Part shown: piece after piece, positions 9,268-20,126 of the stretch
How the letters are laid out: each line of letters opens with the position of its first letter
Position numbering within the stretch: the first letter of the stretch is position 1
Source: Mycobacterium sp. SM1
GTDB taxonomy: Bacteria; Actinomycetota; Actinomycetes; Mycobacteriales; Mycobacteriaceae
Reading direction: 5' to 3'
Length of the DNA stretch: 64,000 nucleotides
Assembly: GCF_018361265.1 (NCBI RefSeq)
Contig: NZ_JAFLNH010000001.1
Location: forward strand, 372,001-436,000
The notes under the pieces: model-generated
Told to the model about the DNA's origin: nothing
Database searches by the model: none
What the model saw: the letters and a program-made list of their open reading frames with translations, nothing else
Made by a program: the position numbers and the translations under genes

Positions 9268-10181
9268 TAGGCCCGCCCAAACCGCCGATGGCGTGACGCG
9301 TACTCCTCGCAGGCCGCCCACAAGTCGCGGCGGTCATAGTCGGGCCACAGCTTGTGCTGAAAGATGTACTCCGCATATGCCGACTGCCACAGCATGAAAT
9401 TGCTGGACCGCTGCTCACCCGAGGTGCGCAGCAGCAGGTCCACGTCGGGTGTGTCAGGGCGATACAAGTGGCGGGCGACGGTCGCCTCGGTGATCCGATC
9501 CGGGTTTAGCCTGCCGGCAGCGGCCTCACGCGCGATTTCCCTTGCCGCTTCGGTAATCTCTATGCGGCCACCATAGTTGACACAGTAGTTTATGGTGATG
9601 ACGTCGTTGCGCGCCGTCATCTTCTCGGCGATTTCGAGTTCCTTGATGACACTGCGCCACAAGCGCGGCCGCGAGCCCACCCACCGGATCCGCACGCCAA
9701 TCGCGTTGAGGTCCTCCCGGCGCCGGCGCACCACATCGCGATTGAAGCCCATCAGGAAACGCACCTCCTCCGCGGAGCGTTTCCAGTTCTCGGTAGAGAA
9801 CGCATACAGGCTCAGCCACTTGATACCGAGTTCGATAGCACCGCAGGCGACGTCGATCACCACCGCCTCACCCATCTTGTGTCCCTCGGTGCGGGGCAAT
9901 CCGCGCTGAGTAGCCCAGCGGCCGTTGCCGTCCATCACGATGGCCACATGGGTGGGCAGCTGGGTGGCCGGAATCCGTGGGGCCGCCGCCTTCGACGTGT
10001 GCTGCGGGGGCCGGCGCGGGCCGCCGTCAGGAGATGGCGGCAGCTCCGGGAACACGACCGGCCAGGTCGACGTGTCGGGAAAAGTGGGGTAGTCGGGCGG
10101 CGCCGGATCCAGCTGAGGATAGCCGGTTGCCGGCCAACGCTCAGCCGCCCGCCGACAGGCGCCAGCCCGGTTCCTCGCCAT
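9267..10181 (-). CDS. uppS: cis-prenyl (decaprenyl) diphosphate synthase
   Basis: 304-aa Z-isoprenyl diphosphate synthase. The Rv2361c homologue extends farnesyl diphosphate to decaprenyl diphosphate, the lipid carrier for cell-wall arabinogalactan and peptidoglycan. The N-terminus has the mycobacterial [22 protein letters not shown] extension. The catalytic signature [13 protein letters not shown] carries the Mg-binding Asp, followed by [22 protein letters not shown] and [25 protein letters not shown] at 10181 was chosen by comparison of N-terminal length; it overlaps the end of recO by 41 nt, and a start a few codons later cannot be excluded. Confidence 0.95.
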   Translation of the reverse strand: MARNRAGACRRAAERWPATGYPQLDPAPPDYPTFPDTSTWPVVFPELPPSPDGGPRRPPQHTSKAAAPRIPATQLPTHVAIVMDGNGRWATQRGLPRTEGHKMGEAVVIDVACGAIELGIKWLSLYAFSTENWKRSAEEVRFLMGFNRDVVRRRREDLNAIGVRIRWVGSRPRLWRSVIKELEIAEKMTARNDVITINYCVNYGGRIEITEAAREIAREAAAGRLNPDRITEATVARHLYRPDTPDVDLLLRTSGEQRSSNFMLWQSAYAEYIFQHKLWPDYDRRDLWAACEEYASRHRRFGRA

Positions 10182-10971
10182 GGGCCACATCCTGCCCGAC
10201 CAGCGATACTCGCCGGGCGGTGAGGTCGCGATCAACCCGATAGGTGCGCTCCACCAGGGGCAGTGTTCGCAGCTGCCGCTCCAGATGCCATTGCAGATGC
10301 GCGGCCACCAATCCGCTGACGTGGCGGCGGTGGGAGACCGGCGAGCCCAAGGCGGTCTGCCAATCGCCGTCGCGCAGCGCGGACATCAGGCCCAGCGCAC
10401 CCGGCGGCGGCGTGATCGAACCGGCCGGCCGGCAGCGTGAGCAGACGCTGCCCCCGGCCGCGATGTGAAACGCCCGGTGCGGACCGGGTGTGGCACAGCG
10501 GGCACACTCCGTGAGCGCCGGCGCCCATCCGGCGATGCTCATGGCGCGCAGCAGGTAGGCATCCAGCACCAGCTCGCGGGGCCGGTTCCCGTCCGCCACC
10601 GCCCGCAACGCGGCCACCGTGAGCCGGTGCAGGGCCGGGGCCGGGGCCCGCTCCTCACCGGCGAGGCGTTCGGCGGTCTCAAGCATGGCGCACGCACTGG
10701 TGTAGCGGCCATAGTCACTGACAATGCCGGTCGCGAACGCGTCGAGGCAGACGACCTGGGTGACGATGTCCAGATTACGGCCGGGATGCAACTGCACGTC
10801 GATGTGCGCGAACGGCTCCAAGCGGGCGCCAAACTTGCTGCGGGTGCGCCGCACTCCCTTGGCCACCGCGCGGACCAGCCCATGGTCGTGGGTCAGCAGG
10901 GTGACGATCCGGTCGGCTTCGCCGAGCTTGTGCTGGCGCAGCACCACCGCCCGATCCCGGTATAGCCGCAT
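10141..10971 (-). CDS. recO: DNA repair protein RecO
   Basis: 276-aa recombination mediator that loads RecA onto SSB-coated single-stranded DNA together with RecR. It opens with [23 protein letters not shown], an N-terminal OB fold including [16 protein letters not shown] helical middle follows, then a zinc-binding module with two CxxC pairs (CARC and CSRC). ATG at 10971 is preferred over the adjacent ATG at 10974. It is first in a uppS-containing unit (recO-uppS-Rv2360c) and diverges from amiA2. Confidence 0.95.
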   Translation of the reverse strand: MRLYRDRAVVLRQHKLGEADRIVTLLTHDHGLVRAVAKGVRRTRSKFGARLEPFAHIDVQLHPGRNLDIVTQVVCLDAFATGIVSDYGRYTSACAMLETAERLAGEERAPAPALHRLTVAALRAVADGNRPRELVLDAYLLRAMSIAGWAPALTECARCATPGPHRAFHIAAGGSVCSRCRPAGSITPPPGALGLMSALRDGDWQTALGSPVSHRRHVSGLVAAHLQWHLERQLRTLPLVERTYRVDRDLTARRVSLVGQDVAHGEEPGWRLSAGG

Positions 10972-11080
10972 CACACCAGTCTCGCATTTGTGCTGAAATA
11001 TCCTGGGAATGCTCCCGGCATTGCGCGCCCGCAGACGTTATGCACACCAATCGTCTTGATAGCCCATACGCTTGACGGTG

Positions 11081-12556
11081 ATGACACGCCCTTGCAGCTC
11101 CGGCAATCCGCGGCTTCCCACCCTGACCGATCAGCTCTACCAGCTGGCCAACGGTGAGGTGACTTCCGAAGAGCTGGTCCGTCGTTCGCTGCACGCCATC
11201 AACCTCAGCCAGCCCACCCTCAACGCGTTCCGGGTGGTATTGACCGAGTCGGCGCTGGCCGATGCCGCTGAGGCGGACCGGCGGCGGGCCGCCGGTGACA
11301 CGGCTCCGCTGCTGGGTGTGCCGATCGCGGTCAAAGACGACGTCGACATCGCCGGAGTGCCAACGGCCTTCGGCACCCTGGGATACGTGCCGCCGGCCAC
11401 CGCCGACGCGGAGGTGGTGCGCCGGCTGAAGGCGGCGGGCGCGGTGATCGTCGGGAAGACCAACACCTGCGAGCTCGGCCAGTGGCCGTTTACCAGTGGA
11501 CCCGGATTCGGGCACACCCGCAACCCCTGGTCGCGAATCCACACACCGGGCGGGTCGTCGGGTGGCAGCGCGGCTGCGGTGGCCGCGGGCCTGGTTACCG
11601 CGGCGATCGGTTCCGACGGGGCCGGCAGTGTCCGCATCCCTGCGGCGTGGACGCACCTGGTGGGCATCAAGCCGCAACGCGACCGCATCTCCACCTGGCC
11701 GTTGCCGGAGGCGTTCAACGGCGTCACCGTCCACGGCGTGCTGGCCCGCACGGTGGCCGATGCGGCGCTGGTGCTCGACGCCGCGTCCGGCAACGTCGAG
11801 GGTGATCGCCACAAACCCCCGCCGCTGACCGTGTCCGACTATGTCGGCACCGCACCGGGCCCGCTGAAGATCGCGATGTCGACGCAGTTCCCGTTTACCG
11901 GGTTTCGGGCCTCACTGCACCCGGAGATCCGCGCCGCGCTGCACCACGTGGCCGGGCAGCTGGAGCGGCTGGGCCACACCGTGGTGCCGGCCAACCCGGA
12001 CTACGGTGTGCGGTTGTCGTGGGATTTTCTGTGCCGGGCCACCGCGGGCCTGCTGGACTGGGCGGAACGGCTGGGACACGACATCAGGTGGGATCCCCGC
12101 ACGGTGGCCAACATGCGCCTGGGCCGGCTGCTCTCGGAGTCGGCGTTGCGCGCCGCGCTGGCGCGCGAAGCCGCGGATCGGCTCCGGGTGGGCTCGATCT
12201 TCCTTTATGTCGACGTGGTGCTGGCCCCCACGACGGCGCAGCCACCACCGCTGGTGCATGCCTTCGACGGGCTGGGCGGGTGGGCGACGGATCGACTTAT
12301 GATCAGCGCCTGCCCGGTGACATGGCCGTGGAATCTGCTGGGCTGGCCGGCGATCAACATCCCGGCCGGATTCACCTCGACGGGGCTGCCGATCGGTGTC
12401 CAGCTGATGGGGCCGGCCAACAGCGAGGGCATACTGGTGTCGCTGGCCGCCGAACTGGAGGCTTTTTGCGGTTGGGCGACCAAGCAACCGGATGTGTGGT
12501 GGGACACCGACACAGACATGCCTCCGGTCCCCACCGGGCAGCAGCCCGTGCGATGA
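11081..12556 (+). CDS. amiA2: amidase-signature family enzyme
   Basis: 491-aa amidase that hydrolyses carboxamides to acid plus ammonia; its natural substrate is unknown. Catalytic triad elements are visible: Lys in GVPIAVKDDVDIAGV, cis-Ser in TPGGSSGGSAAAVAAG, and the nucleophile Ser region SDGAGSVRIPAAW. The C-terminal part TCPVTWP/NLLGWPAINIPAG region is typical. The longest frame begins at TTG 11072, with GTG 11078 and ATG 11081 following; I prefer the ATG. It sits in the place of Rv2363 and converges on era with 12 nt between stops. Confidence 0.93.
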   Translation: MTRPCSSGNPRLPTLTDQLYQLANGEVTSEELVRRSLHAINLSQPTLNAFRVVLTESALADAAEADRRRAAGDTAPLLGVPIAVKDDVDIAGVPTAFGTLGYVPPATADAEVVRRLKAAGAVIVGKTNTCELGQWPFTSGPGFGHTRNPWSRIHTPGGSSGGSAAAVAAGLVTAAIGSDGAGSVRIPAAWTHLVGIKPQRDRISTWPLPEAFNGVTVHGVLARTVADAALVLDAASGNVEGDRHKPPPLTVSDYVGTAPGPLKIAMSTQFPFTGFRASLHPEIRAALHHVAGQLERLGHTVVPANPDYGVRLSWDFLCRATAGLLDWAERLGHDIRWDPRTVANMRLGRLLSESALRAALAREAADRLRVGSIFLYVDVVLAPTTAQPPPLVHAFDGLGGWATDRLMISACPVTWPWNLLGWPAINIPAGFTSTGLPIGVQLMGPANSEGILVSLAAELEAFCGWATKQPDVWWDTDTDMPPVPTGQQPVR

Positions 12557-12568
12557 CGGCTGGATCGG

Positions 12569-13483
12569 TCAAAATCCCAGTCTGCCAAGCTGTTTGGGAT
12601 CACGCTGCCAGTTCTTGGCCACCTTGACGTGCACGTCGAGATAGACTTTGCTGCCCAGCAGCCGCTCGATTTGGCCGCGCGCGGCGGTGCCGATTTGCCG
12701 CAGCCGTTCCCCGCCCTTGCCGATGATGATGCCCTTCTGGCTGGGCCGCTCTACGTAGAGCACGGCGCGCACGTCGATCAGGTCATCGCGCCCCGGGCGC
12801 GGGCTGACCTCGTCGATGACCACCGCCAACGAATGTGGCAGCTCGTCGTGCACGCCCTCTAACGCGGCTTCGCGGATGAACTCGGCCATGAGAACCTCCT
12901 CGGGTTGGTCGGTGAGCTCACCGCCGGGGTAATAGGCCGGGCCGGGCGGCAACGCGGCGGCCAGCACGTCGATCAGCACCTCGATCTGCTCGCCGGTGAC
13001 CGCCGACACCGGGACAATATCGCTGACATGCTGGCCACCAACGGATTGCATCAGCTCGTCGACGGCCACCAGCTGCGCGGCGACCCGCTGTTTGGGAACC
13101 TTGTCGATCTTGGTGACGACGACGACGAGCGTGGTCTGCGGCGCTGCCGTGCGGAGCTGCCGAGCGATCCATCGGTCACCGGGGCCGATCGCCTCGTCGG
13201 CGGGAATGCACAGCCCGATCACGTCGACTTGCGTGTAGGTGTTCCGGACCAGGTCATCTAGTCGCTGCCCCAAAAGGGTGCGCGGCCGGTGCAGGCCCGG
13301 GGTGTCCACCAGGACGATCTGGCAGTTCTCCCGGTGCACGATGCCGCGGATCGCATGCCGGGTGGTCTGTGGCCGAGTCGAGGTGATAGCTATCTTCGAA
13401 CCGACGAGGGCGTTCATCAGCGTGGACTTCCCGGTGTTCGGCCGTCCGACGAAACACACAAAGCCCGAATGGAACTCGCTCAT
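12569..13483 (-). CDS. era: GTPase Era
   Basis: 304-aa GTPase required for 30S subunit assembly. The N-terminal G domain has G1 GRPNTGKST, G3 DTPGL, G4 TKID and SAVTGEQ (G5). The C-terminal KH domain has GIIIGKGGERL, which binds the 3' end of 16S rRNA. ATG at 13483 gives MSEFHSGFVCFVGRPN as in other mycobacteria; the upstream Arg-rich extension is rejected. It is last in the run phoH-ybeY-corC-like-cytidine deaminase-like-era, a conserved ribosome-maturation neighbourhood. Confidence 0.96.
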   Translation of the reverse strand: MSEFHSGFVCFVGRPNTGKSTLMNALVGSKIAITSTRPQTTRHAIRGIVHRENCQIVLVDTPGLHRPRTLLGQRLDDLVRNTYTQVDVIGLCIPADEAIGPGDRWIARQLRTAAPQTTLVVVVTKIDKVPKQRVAAQLVAVDELMQSVGGQHVSDIVPVSAVTGEQIEVLIDVLAAALPPGPAYYPGGELTDQPEEVLMAEFIREAALEGVHDELPHSLAVVIDEVSPRPGRDDLIDVRAVLYVERPSQKGIIIGKGGERLRQIGTAARGQIERLLGSKVYLDVHVKVAKNWQRDPKQLGRLGF

Positions 13484-13616
13484 AGGCGCCGGCGACGACG
13501 GGGGCCGTGAAGCGGCGCGGGGAAAAGCCGGGCGCTCGGCTCTTCCCGGCTTGCCGAGCCTGCGCACGGCGCGTCTTTTCGCGTGATTGCGCGCCCGGCG
13601 CGCACCGTCGGCACGG

Positions 13617-13958
13617 TCACTGCTGCACCACACCGTTGCGATCGGTGATGATGACCTCGGCGGCAGCCGATAGTTCCCGGACCGCGGCGACACCGGGGTC
13701 ATCGGCGGAGCCCCCCACCAGCACCGCGGCCTCTAACCCGGTTGCTCCGCTGGACACCGCCGCCGCCACCGCCGCCTGCAACGCGGTCAGCTCCAGGCTC
13801 GACAGCCGCACCGGCGCACCGGTGTAGCTGCGCCCGTCATTGTCCCGCACCGCGGCGCCGCTGCCGGCTTCGGTACGGGCCATGGCCGCCCGCGCCAGCG
13901 TCACCAGCTTGGCGTCCTCGGCATCCAACGGCTCAGTCCGCACGGTCGGCCCCCGCAT
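13617..13958 (-). CDS. cytidine-deaminase-like small protein without visible zinc motif (Rv2365c-like)
   Basis: 113-aa protein starting at ATG 13958 and overlapping the end of the CorC-like gene. It contains [55 protein letters not shown] and a C-terminal strand [13 protein letters not shown]. This pattern resembles cytidine deaminase folds, where the equivalent helix normally carries HAE and later PCxxC zinc ligands. Neither motif is present, since the protein has no Cys or His at all, so it is unlikely to be a zinc-dependent deaminase. Function is unknown; its position between corC-like and era is conserved. Confidence 0.75.
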   Translation of the reverse strand: MRGPTVRTEPLDAEDAKLVTLARAAMARTEAGSGAAVRDNDGRSYTGAPVRLSSLELTALQAAVAAAVSSGATGLEAAVLVGGSADDPGVAAVRELSAAAEVIITDRNGVVQQ

Positions 13959-15240
13959 CGTGCCGGCCGTCGGAGTCAACCCGGCTCAACAACACCGTCC
14001 CGACCCGGACCCGGCCGCGATGATCCGGGCCGCCTTCGGCGTGCAGCCGCAGGCCGTGCGACACCACCTCGGCGCCGGGCAGCGGAACCCGGCCCAGTTC
14101 CAGCGCCAACAAGCCGCCCACGGTGTCGACGTCGAGGTCATCGCCGAACTCCACACCGTAAAGCTCGCCGAGGTCTTCGATCGGCAGCCGCGCCGACACC
14201 CGGTAACGGTTATCTCCCAAGTCCTCTATCGGTGCGACCTCGGCCTGGTCGTACTCGTCGGCGATCTCACCGACGATTTCCTCCAGCACGTCCTCGATGG
14301 TCACCAGCCCGGCGATTGCGCCGTACTCGTCGACCAGCAAGGCCATATGGTTGCGGTCGCGTTGCATTTCGCGGAGCAGAGCGTCGAGGGGCTTGCAGTC
14401 CGGAACGAACACCGCCGGGCGCATCACCTGCGCCACGGTTGGCTCGGTGCTGCGCTTTGTCGCGTGATATGTGTGCTGCACAAGGTCTTTCAGATACACC
14501 ACCCCGACAATGTCGTCGACGTTCTCCTCGATCACCGGAATGCGCGAATGGCCGCTGCGTACCGCCAGGGATATCGCACGACTCACCGGTTTGTTGCTTT
14601 CGATCCAGATCATCTCGGTACGCGGCACCATCACTTCGCGGGCCGGCGTGTCGGCCAGCTCGAAGACCGATTGGATCATCCGGCGCTCGTCGGCGGCGAC
14701 CACCCCGCGTTGCTGGGCCAGGTCGACGACTTCGCGCAGCTCGATCTCGGATGCAAACGGCCCGTTGTGAAATCCACGGCCCGGTGTGAGCGTGTTGCCC
14801 AGTATCACCAGCAGTCGGCTGATCGGCATCAATAGCCACGAGATCGCTTGCAGCGGAAGAGCGGACGCTAACGCTATGGGATACGCATGCTGACGGCCGA
14901 GGGTGCGCGGGCCGACACCGATGACGATGAAGCTGGTCACTACCATGATCGCCGCGGCGGCGACCAACCCCCAATCCAGGCTGAGGTACACATAAAGGAA
15001 AGCCACCAACAATGCGGTCGCGGTGATCTCACAGATGATCCGCAGCAGCACCACCAAGTTGATGTAGCTCGGCCGCTGGTCCATCACCTTGGCCAGCCGC
15101 ACCGCTCCGGGTCGCTGCTCACGGACCAGCTCGTGCACCCGGGCCATCGACACCGTGCTGATCGCGGCGTCGATCGCCGCGAACAACCCGCCCAGACCGA
15201 TCAAAGCGATCGCCTCGAGCAGCGGAGCCAATCCGGTCAA
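13933..15240 (-). CDS. CNNM/CorC (HlyC) family membrane protein with CBS pair
   Basis: 435-aa protein of the Rv2366c type. An N-terminal DUF21/CNNM membrane domain (about residues 1-150, three to four hydrophobic helices, with [15 protein letters not shown]) is followed by a CBS pair ([12 protein letters not shown]... and [20 protein letters not shown]). A C-terminal CorC/HlyC transporter-associated domain starts around [16 protein letters not shown]. Such proteins are linked to Mg/Co export. The start codon is TTG at 15240, overlapping the ybeY TGA by 4 nt (TTGA), so translation is coupled; many mycobacterial homologues use GTG here. Confidence 0.9.
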   Translation of the reverse strand: MTGLAPLLEAIALIGLGGLFAAIDAAISTVSMARVHELVREQRPGAVRLAKVMDQRPSYINLVVLLRIICEITATALLVAFLYVYLSLDWGLVAAAAIMVVTSFIVIGVGPRTLGRQHAYPIALASALPLQAISWLLMPISRLLVILGNTLTPGRGFHNGPFASEIELREVVDLAQQRGVVAADERRMIQSVFELADTPAREVMVPRTEMIWIESNKPVSRAISLAVRSGHSRIPVIEENVDDIVGVVYLKDLVQHTYHATKRSTEPTVAQVMRPAVFVPDCKPLDALLREMQRDRNHMALLVDEYGAIAGLVTIEDVLEEIVGEIADEYDQAEVAPIEDLGDNRYRVSARLPIEDLGELYGVEFGDDLDVDTVGGLLALELGRVPLPGAEVVSHGLRLHAEGGPDHRGRVRVGTVLLSRVDSDGRHDAGADRAD

Positions 15241-15770
15241 TTCTCGAAATACCTTGACTTGTCCAGCAACCGGCGATCCTTTTCGCGCTGGCGATCTTGC
15301 TCGTAGGCCTCGACCTGGTCAGCGACCCACTCTTCAAGCAACCGATGCTGCAAGGCAAGCATTTCCTCTTCTTCGTCCGGCTCGGCGTGGTCGTAGCCGA
15401 GCAGATGAAGCACACCGTGGATGGTGAGCAGCGCCAGTTCCTGGCCGAGGCTGTGGCCTGCGGCGGCGGCCTGCTGCGCGGCGAATTCCGGGCAGAGCAC
15501 AACGTCGCCCAGCATCGACGGCCCGGGCTCGGGGGCATCCGGGCGACCCCCCGGCTCGAGCTCGTCCATCGGGAAGCTCATCACGTCGGTCGGCCCGGGC
15601 AGGTCCATCCAGCGCATATGCAGATCGGCCATGGCCGCGGTGTCCAGCAGCAGCAGCGACAGCTCGGCGGCCGGGTGGACGCCCATGCTGTTGAGGACGA
15701 AGCGAGCCACGCTGATCAGCTCCGTTTCGGAAACGTCAAAGCCCGACTCGTTGGCAACCTCGATGCTCAC
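15237..15770 (-). CDS. ybeY: endoribonuclease YbeY (rRNA maturation factor)
   Basis: 177-aa single-strand endoribonuclease for 16S rRNA 3'-end maturation and 70S quality control. The UPF0054 zinc motif appears as [20 protein letters not shown], with the three metal-binding His residues. Also visible are [18 protein letters not shown] and [12 protein letters not shown], the conserved substrate-groove segment. It lies 34 nt after phoH and is translationally coupled to the CorC-like gene. Confidence 0.95.
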   Translation of the reverse strand: MSIEVANESGFDVSETELISVARFVLNSMGVHPAAELSLLLLDTAAMADLHMRWMDLPGPTDVMSFPMDELEPGGRPDAPEPGPSMLGDVVLCPEFAAQQAAAAGHSLGQELALLTIHGVLHLLGYDHAEPDEEEEMLALQHRLLEEWVADQVEAYEQDRQREKDRRLLDKSRYFEN

Positions 15771-15804
15771 GCGCTGACCTGCCTTTTGCGCTCCAACTGC
15801 ACCA

Positions 15805-16854
15805 TCACCGGCGATGACGGACGCCGGCCGCGCGCCGTGCGGCCCGGTTCATCATCAGGCCGGGCGCCTCGTGTTTGGCGTAGGCCTCGACGATCTCCGA
15901 AACCAGCCGATGGCGCACCACGTCAACGCTGGTCAGCTCCACGATGTGGATGCCGTCGACGTGCCCCAGGATGTCGACCGCGGCCCGCAAACCCGACGTG
16001 GCGCCGCCGGGCAGGTCGATCTGGGTGACATCGCCGGTGACCACGACCTTGGAGCCAAATCCCAGCCGGGTGAGGAACATCTTCATCTGCTCGGCGGTGG
16101 TGTTCTGGGCCTCGTCGAGGATGATGAACGCGTCGTTTAGGGTCCGCCCACGCATGTACGCCAGCGGCGCTACTTCGATCACCCCGGCGGTCATCAGCTT
16201 GGGGATCAGCTCCGGCTCCATCATGTCGTAGAGCGCGTCGTAGAGCGGCCGCAGATACGGGTCGATCTTCTCACTCAACGTGCCCGGCAAAAAGCCAAGG
16301 CGCTCACCGGCTTCCACCGCGGGCCGGGTCAAGATAATGCGGGTGACCTGCTTGGTCTGCAGCGCGTTGACCGCCTTGGCCATCGCCAGATAGGTCTTGC
16401 CGGTGCCGGCCGGGCCGATCCCGAAGACGATGGTGTTGGCGTCGATCGCGTCGACGTAGCGTTTCTGGTTGAGGGTCTTCGGCCGGATTGTCTTGCCGCG
16501 GCGTGACAAAATGTCGAGGGTCAGCACCTCGGCCGGTGACTCGTTACCGGTGCCGACGAGCATGGCTACACTGTGGCGCACCGCCTCGGGCGTCAGCGTC
16601 TGCCCACCGGCCACGATCGCCACCAGCTCGGAGATCACCCGCTCGGCGAGCGCGACATCGGCGGGCTCGCCAGTCAGGCGGACCGAATTGCCCCGCACGT
16701 GCAGGTCGGCGGCCAAGGTACGTTCAAGCGCCCGCAAATTCTCGTCGGCGGAACCCAGCAGGCCCACGACGAGGTCGGACGGAACATCGATGCTGCTGCG
16801 CACCTGAGAAGACGACGACGAAGAAGGGTCAGCAGCGGTCTCGCGGGGCGTCAC
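15805..16854 (-). CDS. phoH: PhoH-family ATPase
   Basis: 349-aa cytoplasmic ATPase starting at GTG 16854. Order of features: a Ser-rich N-terminus, a KH-like segment ([17 protein letters not shown]), and the PhoH P-loop domain with Walker A GPAGTGKT and [18 protein letters not shown]. Then come [18 protein letters not shown] (Walker B) and [22 protein letters not shown]. PhoH proteins act as RNA-linked ATPases and are repeatedly found next to ybeY, as here. The Rv2369c-Rv2371 genes that follow in M. tuberculosis are absent; rsmE is next upstream. Confidence 0.95.
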   Translation of the reverse strand: MTPRETAADPSSSSSSQVRSSIDVPSDLVVGLLGSADENLRALERTLAADLHVRGNSVRLTGEPADVALAERVISELVAIVAGGQTLTPEAVRHSVAMLVGTGNESPAEVLTLDILSRRGKTIRPKTLNQKRYVDAIDANTIVFGIGPAGTGKTYLAMAKAVNALQTKQVTRIILTRPAVEAGERLGFLPGTLSEKIDPYLRPLYDALYDMMEPELIPKLMTAGVIEVAPLAYMRGRTLNDAFIILDEAQNTTAEQMKMFLTRLGFGSKVVVTGDVTQIDLPGGATSGLRAAVDILGHVDGIHIVELTSVDVVRHRLVSEIVEAYAKHEAPGLMMNRAARRAAGVRHRR

Positions 16855-16899
16855 GTGGTTTCTGGTGCCTGCTTTCTGTGGTTTCGGGTGCTTGCCGCC

Positions 16900-17715
16900 T
16901 CAGTCTACCGCCGGGGGCTGGGGGCGGTCAGCGCCCAGCAGCGTCGGCGACCCGCAATCGCAGCCGGTTCCGTCCCAGCGCGGGGTCAGCACGCCCAGCG
17001 CGCCCAGCGTGACCGCGGCCGCGCTCGACGTGCGCAGCACCGTGGACCCCAGCCGCACCGCGACCGCGCCCGCGCCGGTCAACGCGGCGAGCTCGCCGGG
17101 GGCGATACCACCCTCTGGGCCGACCAGGAGCATCAGCGAGTTCGCTTGTGTCAGAGAAAGATCCGTGAGCCTATTGGTTGCCGACCCATGCAAGGCGAGC
17201 ACCACGGTCCCCGAGGCGACCTGCTCGCGGACCCGCTGAGCCAGCTCCGCCGTGGATAGCGGACCGTCGACCGGCGGAATATGGGCGCGGCGAGCCTGCC
17301 GAGCAGCCGAGCGGACCACCGCGCGCCACCGCCGCAGACCCTTGGCAGCGCGGGCACCGTCCCAGCGGGCCACACATCGCGCCGCCTGCCAGGCTACGAA
17401 GGCGTCAGCACCGGCTTCGGTGGCCAGTTCGACCGCCAATTCGGAGCGCTCCGACTTGGGCAGCGCCTGGACCACCGTCACCGGCGGCTGCCCGGGTGTC
17501 ACACTCCAGCGGCCCAGCACCCGGGCGCACAGCCCGTCGCGCCCGGCGCGCTCCACCACACAGCGCGCCAGCACGCCGGCGCCGTCACCGAGCACGAGCT
17601 GCTCGCCAACCCGAATCCGCCGCACATTGGCAGCATGGAAACCCTCGTCACCGCCGACAATGGCCAGCGCACCGGCAGCGGGCAGCGCGTCGACGTAGAA
17701 CAACGGCGCCACCAT
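16900..17715 (-). CDS. rsmE: 16S rRNA m3U1498 methyltransferase RsmE
   Basis: 271-aa SPOUT methyltransferase. The N-terminal PUA-like part has [21 protein letters not shown]. The SPOUT core has [45 protein letters not shown] and the AdoMet-binding knot [16 protein letters not shown]...[14 protein letters not shown]. It lies 12 nt after dnaJ2 on the same strand. The C-terminus ([20 protein letters not shown]) extends slightly beyond the usual end. Confidence 0.93.
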   Translation of the reverse strand: MVAPLFYVDALPAAGALAIVGGDEGFHAANVRRIRVGEQLVLGDGAGVLARCVVERAGRDGLCARVLGRWSVTPGQPPVTVVQALPKSERSELAVELATEAGADAFVAWQAARCVARWDGARAAKGLRRWRAVVRSAARQARRAHIPPVDGPLSTAELAQRVREQVASGTVVLALHGSATNRLTDLSLTQANSLMLLVGPEGGIAPGELAALTGAGAVAVRLGSTVLRTSSAAAVTLGALGVLTPRWDGTGCDCGSPTLLGADRPQPPAVD

Positions 17716-17727
17716 CGCGGCCCGAGG

Positions 17728-18876
17728 CTAACGGCCGGTGAAGGTCTCACGCAGCCGGCTGAACAGCCCGCTGCTGGTGCCGTGCACCGATCGCACTTCG
17801 GCGACATCGCGGTTGCGGTGCATCTTCAGCTCGCGCAGCAACTCGGTTTCGCGATGATCCAGCCGGGTGGGAACCACCACCTCGACGTGGACCTGCAGGT
17901 CGCCGCGCGCGCTGGAACGCAGCTGCGGCATGCCGTGGCCGCGCAGGGTAATGGTCGAGCCCGGCTGGGTTCCCGGTGGAATGGTGACCTCGGTGGCACC
18001 GTCGAGGATGTCGTCGATCACGACGGTGGTGCCCAACGCGGCATCGACCATCGGCAGCGAGACCGTGCAGTGCAGGTTGTCGCCTTCGCGGACAAAGACG
18101 TCGTGGGGTTGTTCGTGGACCTCGACGTACAGATCCCCCGCCGGTCCCCCGCCGGGTCCGACTTCGCCTTGGGCGGCCAGCCGGATCCGCATCCCATCGG
18201 CCACGCCGGGGGGGATCTTCACGCTGATCTCCCGGCGGGCCCGCACCCGGCCGTCGCCGCCGCACTGGTAGCACGGGTCGAGGATGACCTCACCGACACC
18301 GTGACAGGTCGGGCACTGCCGCGATGTCATCACCTGCCCCAGCAGCGAGCGCTGGACCATCTGCAGTTGGCCGCTGCCGCCGCAGGTGTCGCAGCGCACC
18401 GGTGAGGAGTCGCCGTTGGTGCCCGTCCCGTGGCAGCGGTCGCATAGCACCGCGGTGTCGACGGTCACCCGTTTGGTCACGCCGGCAGCGCACTCTTCCA
18501 GGTCCAGCCGCATCCGCAGCAGCGAGTCCGAGCCGGGCCGCACCCGCCCGGTGGGGCCACGTGAGGCCGTAGCACCACCGAAACCGCCGCCGAAAAACGC
18601 CTCGAACACGTCGCCGAGCCCGCCAAAGCCGGGGAACCCGTTGGCCGACGCGCCGGCGCTCTCCAGCGGATCACCGCCCATGTCGACGATCCGGCGTTTC
18701 TCCGGGTCGGATAGCACCTCGTAGGCGATGCTGACTTCCTTGAACTTCGCCTGCGCTTCCTCATCCGGGTTGACGTCGGGATGCAGCTCACGCGCCAGCT
18801 TGCGGTAAGCGCGTTTGATCTCCGCCTCGCTCGCGTTTCTGCTGACACCGAGCAGACCGTAGTAGTCGCGTGCCAC
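17728..18876 (-). CDS. dnaJ2: chaperone DnaJ2
   Basis: 382-aa type I Hsp40 co-chaperone of DnaK. The J domain ([20 protein letters not shown], with the HPD tripeptide in [13 protein letters not shown]) is followed by a G/F-rich linker ([20 protein letters not shown]). Four CxxCxG zinc repeats follow ([32 protein letters not shown]), then the two C-terminal substrate-binding beta domains. It follows hrcA (69 nt) as in other actinobacteria, forming hrcA-dnaJ2-rsmE. Confidence 0.97.
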   Translation of the reverse strand: MARDYYGLLGVSRNASEAEIKRAYRKLARELHPDVNPDEEAQAKFKEVSIAYEVLSDPEKRRIVDMGGDPLESAGASANGFPGFGGLGDVFEAFFGGGFGGATASRGPTGRVRPGSDSLLRMRLDLEECAAGVTKRVTVDTAVLCDRCHGTGTNGDSSPVRCDTCGGSGQLQMVQRSLLGQVMTSRQCPTCHGVGEVILDPCYQCGGDGRVRARREISVKIPPGVADGMRIRLAAQGEVGPGGGPAGDLYVEVHEQPHDVFVREGDNLHCTVSLPMVDAALGTTVVIDDILDGATEVTIPPGTQPGSTITLRGHGMPQLRSSARGDLQVHVEVVVPTRLDHRETELLRELKMHRNRDVAEVRSVHGTSSGLFSRLRETFTGR

Positions 18877-18945
18877 GCTTGACCTTTCTGTCCGCGTCTT
18901 GTCCGCGTTACGCCGCTGTCCTGGAGTTCGGCGGCACGTGCGTGC

Positions 18946-19977
18946 TCATCGGGCACTCAGCACTTCGCCGATGTACATAGCAACTGCTGCGACACTAGCG
19001 ATAGTTCCCGGATAGTCCATTCGGGTGGGCCCCAACACGCCCATGCCGCCATACACCGTATCCGAAGTGCCGTAGGCGGTGGACACCATCGACGTGCCCG
19101 CCATCTCCTCTACTTGCGTCTCTCGGCCGATCCGCACCGTCACTTTCCCGGCTTGCTGCTGAGCCGCCAGCAGCCGCAGCACCACGACCTGCTCCTCGAG
19201 GGCTTCCAGGATGGGTCGCAGCGATCCCCCGAAATCGGCCGCGTTACGTGTCAGGTTGGCGGTACCGCCCAGCAGCAACCGTTCCTCATTATGCTCCACC
19301 AACGCCTCCAGCAGCACCGTCGCCGCGCGGCCAACGGCGTCGCCCAGCCCGTCGCTGTGCTCGAAATGTCCGGCCAGCTCTGACACCGCCACCGACGCCA
19401 CCGGGAGCTTCTTGCCCTCCAGCGCCTGACCCAGCAGCTCCCGCAGGCGGGATAGCTGCTGATCGTCGATGACGTCCCCCAGCTCGACGATGCGTTGATC
19501 GACCCGGCCACTGTCGGTGATAACGACCATCAGCAGCCGCGCCGGCGTCAGCGCGATCACTTCCACGTGACGGATCGTCGAGGTCGACAACGTCGGGTAT
19601 TGCACAATGGCCACCTGGCGGGTGAGCTGGGCCAGCAGCCGAACCGCCCGGCGCAGCACGTCGTCGAGGTCGACGCCGGACTCCAGAAACTTGTGGATGG
19701 CACGCCGCTCGGCGACCGAGAGCGGCTTGATGTCATCGAGCCGGTCGACGAACTCGCGGTAGCCCTTCTCCGTCGGCACCCGCCCGGAGCTGGTGTGCGG
19801 CTGCGTGATGTAACCCTCGGCTTCCAGCACCGCCATATCGTTGCGCACGGTGGCGCTGGACACCCCCAGGTTATGGCGTTCCACCAGCGCTTTCGAGCCG
19901 ATCGGCTCCCTGGTGGCGACGAAGTCGGCGACGATGGCGCGCAGCACTTCAAAGCGTCGCTCCTCAGCGCTTCCCAT
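18946..19977 (-). CDS. hrcA: heat-inducible transcription repressor HrcA
   Basis: 343-aa repressor of class I heat-shock genes. ATG at 19977 gives [20 protein letters not shown] and the same length as Rv2374c. The N-terminal winged helix has [47 protein letters not shown]. The C-terminal part is a GAF-like dimerisation region (VRIGRETQ...[19 protein letters not shown]). I see no CIRCE element (TTAGCACTC-N9-GAGTGCTAA) in this window, so its own locus is not obviously autoregulated; the groE targets must be elsewhere. Confidence 0.97.
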   Translation of the reverse strand: MGSAEERRFEVLRAIVADFVATREPIGSKALVERHNLGVSSATVRNDMAVLEAEGYITQPHTSSGRVPTEKGYREFVDRLDDIKPLSVAERRAIHKFLESGVDLDDVLRRAVRLLAQLTRQVAIVQYPTLSTSTIRHVEVIALTPARLLMVVITDSGRVDQRIVELGDVIDDQQLSRLRELLGQALEGKKLPVASVAVSELAGHFEHSDGLGDAVGRAATVLLEALVEHNEERLLLGGTANLTRNAADFGGSLRPILEALEEQVVVLRLLAAQQQAGKVTVRIGRETQVEEMAGTSMVSTAYGTSDTVYGGMGVLGPTRMDYPGTIASVAAVAMYIGEVLSAR

Positions 19978-20126
19978 CGACGTCCACCTCCTTGACCGGG
20001 TCCATTTTACGGGCATCAGCAGCGGACTTGCCGTCGTCGGCCGTCACCGCTGCCCGGAGCGCACCGTCGCCGCGCTAGCCTTTTCCCCATGCTCACGCCG
20101 GGAGACGCACCGAGGACGATCGTCGA

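Noticed and set aside
18877..18945. CIRCE element upstream of dnaJ2 or hrcA
   Set aside because: No TTAGCACTC-N9-GAGTGCTAA inverted repeat was found; the GGGCACTCAGCACTTC stretch lacks the pairing arms.
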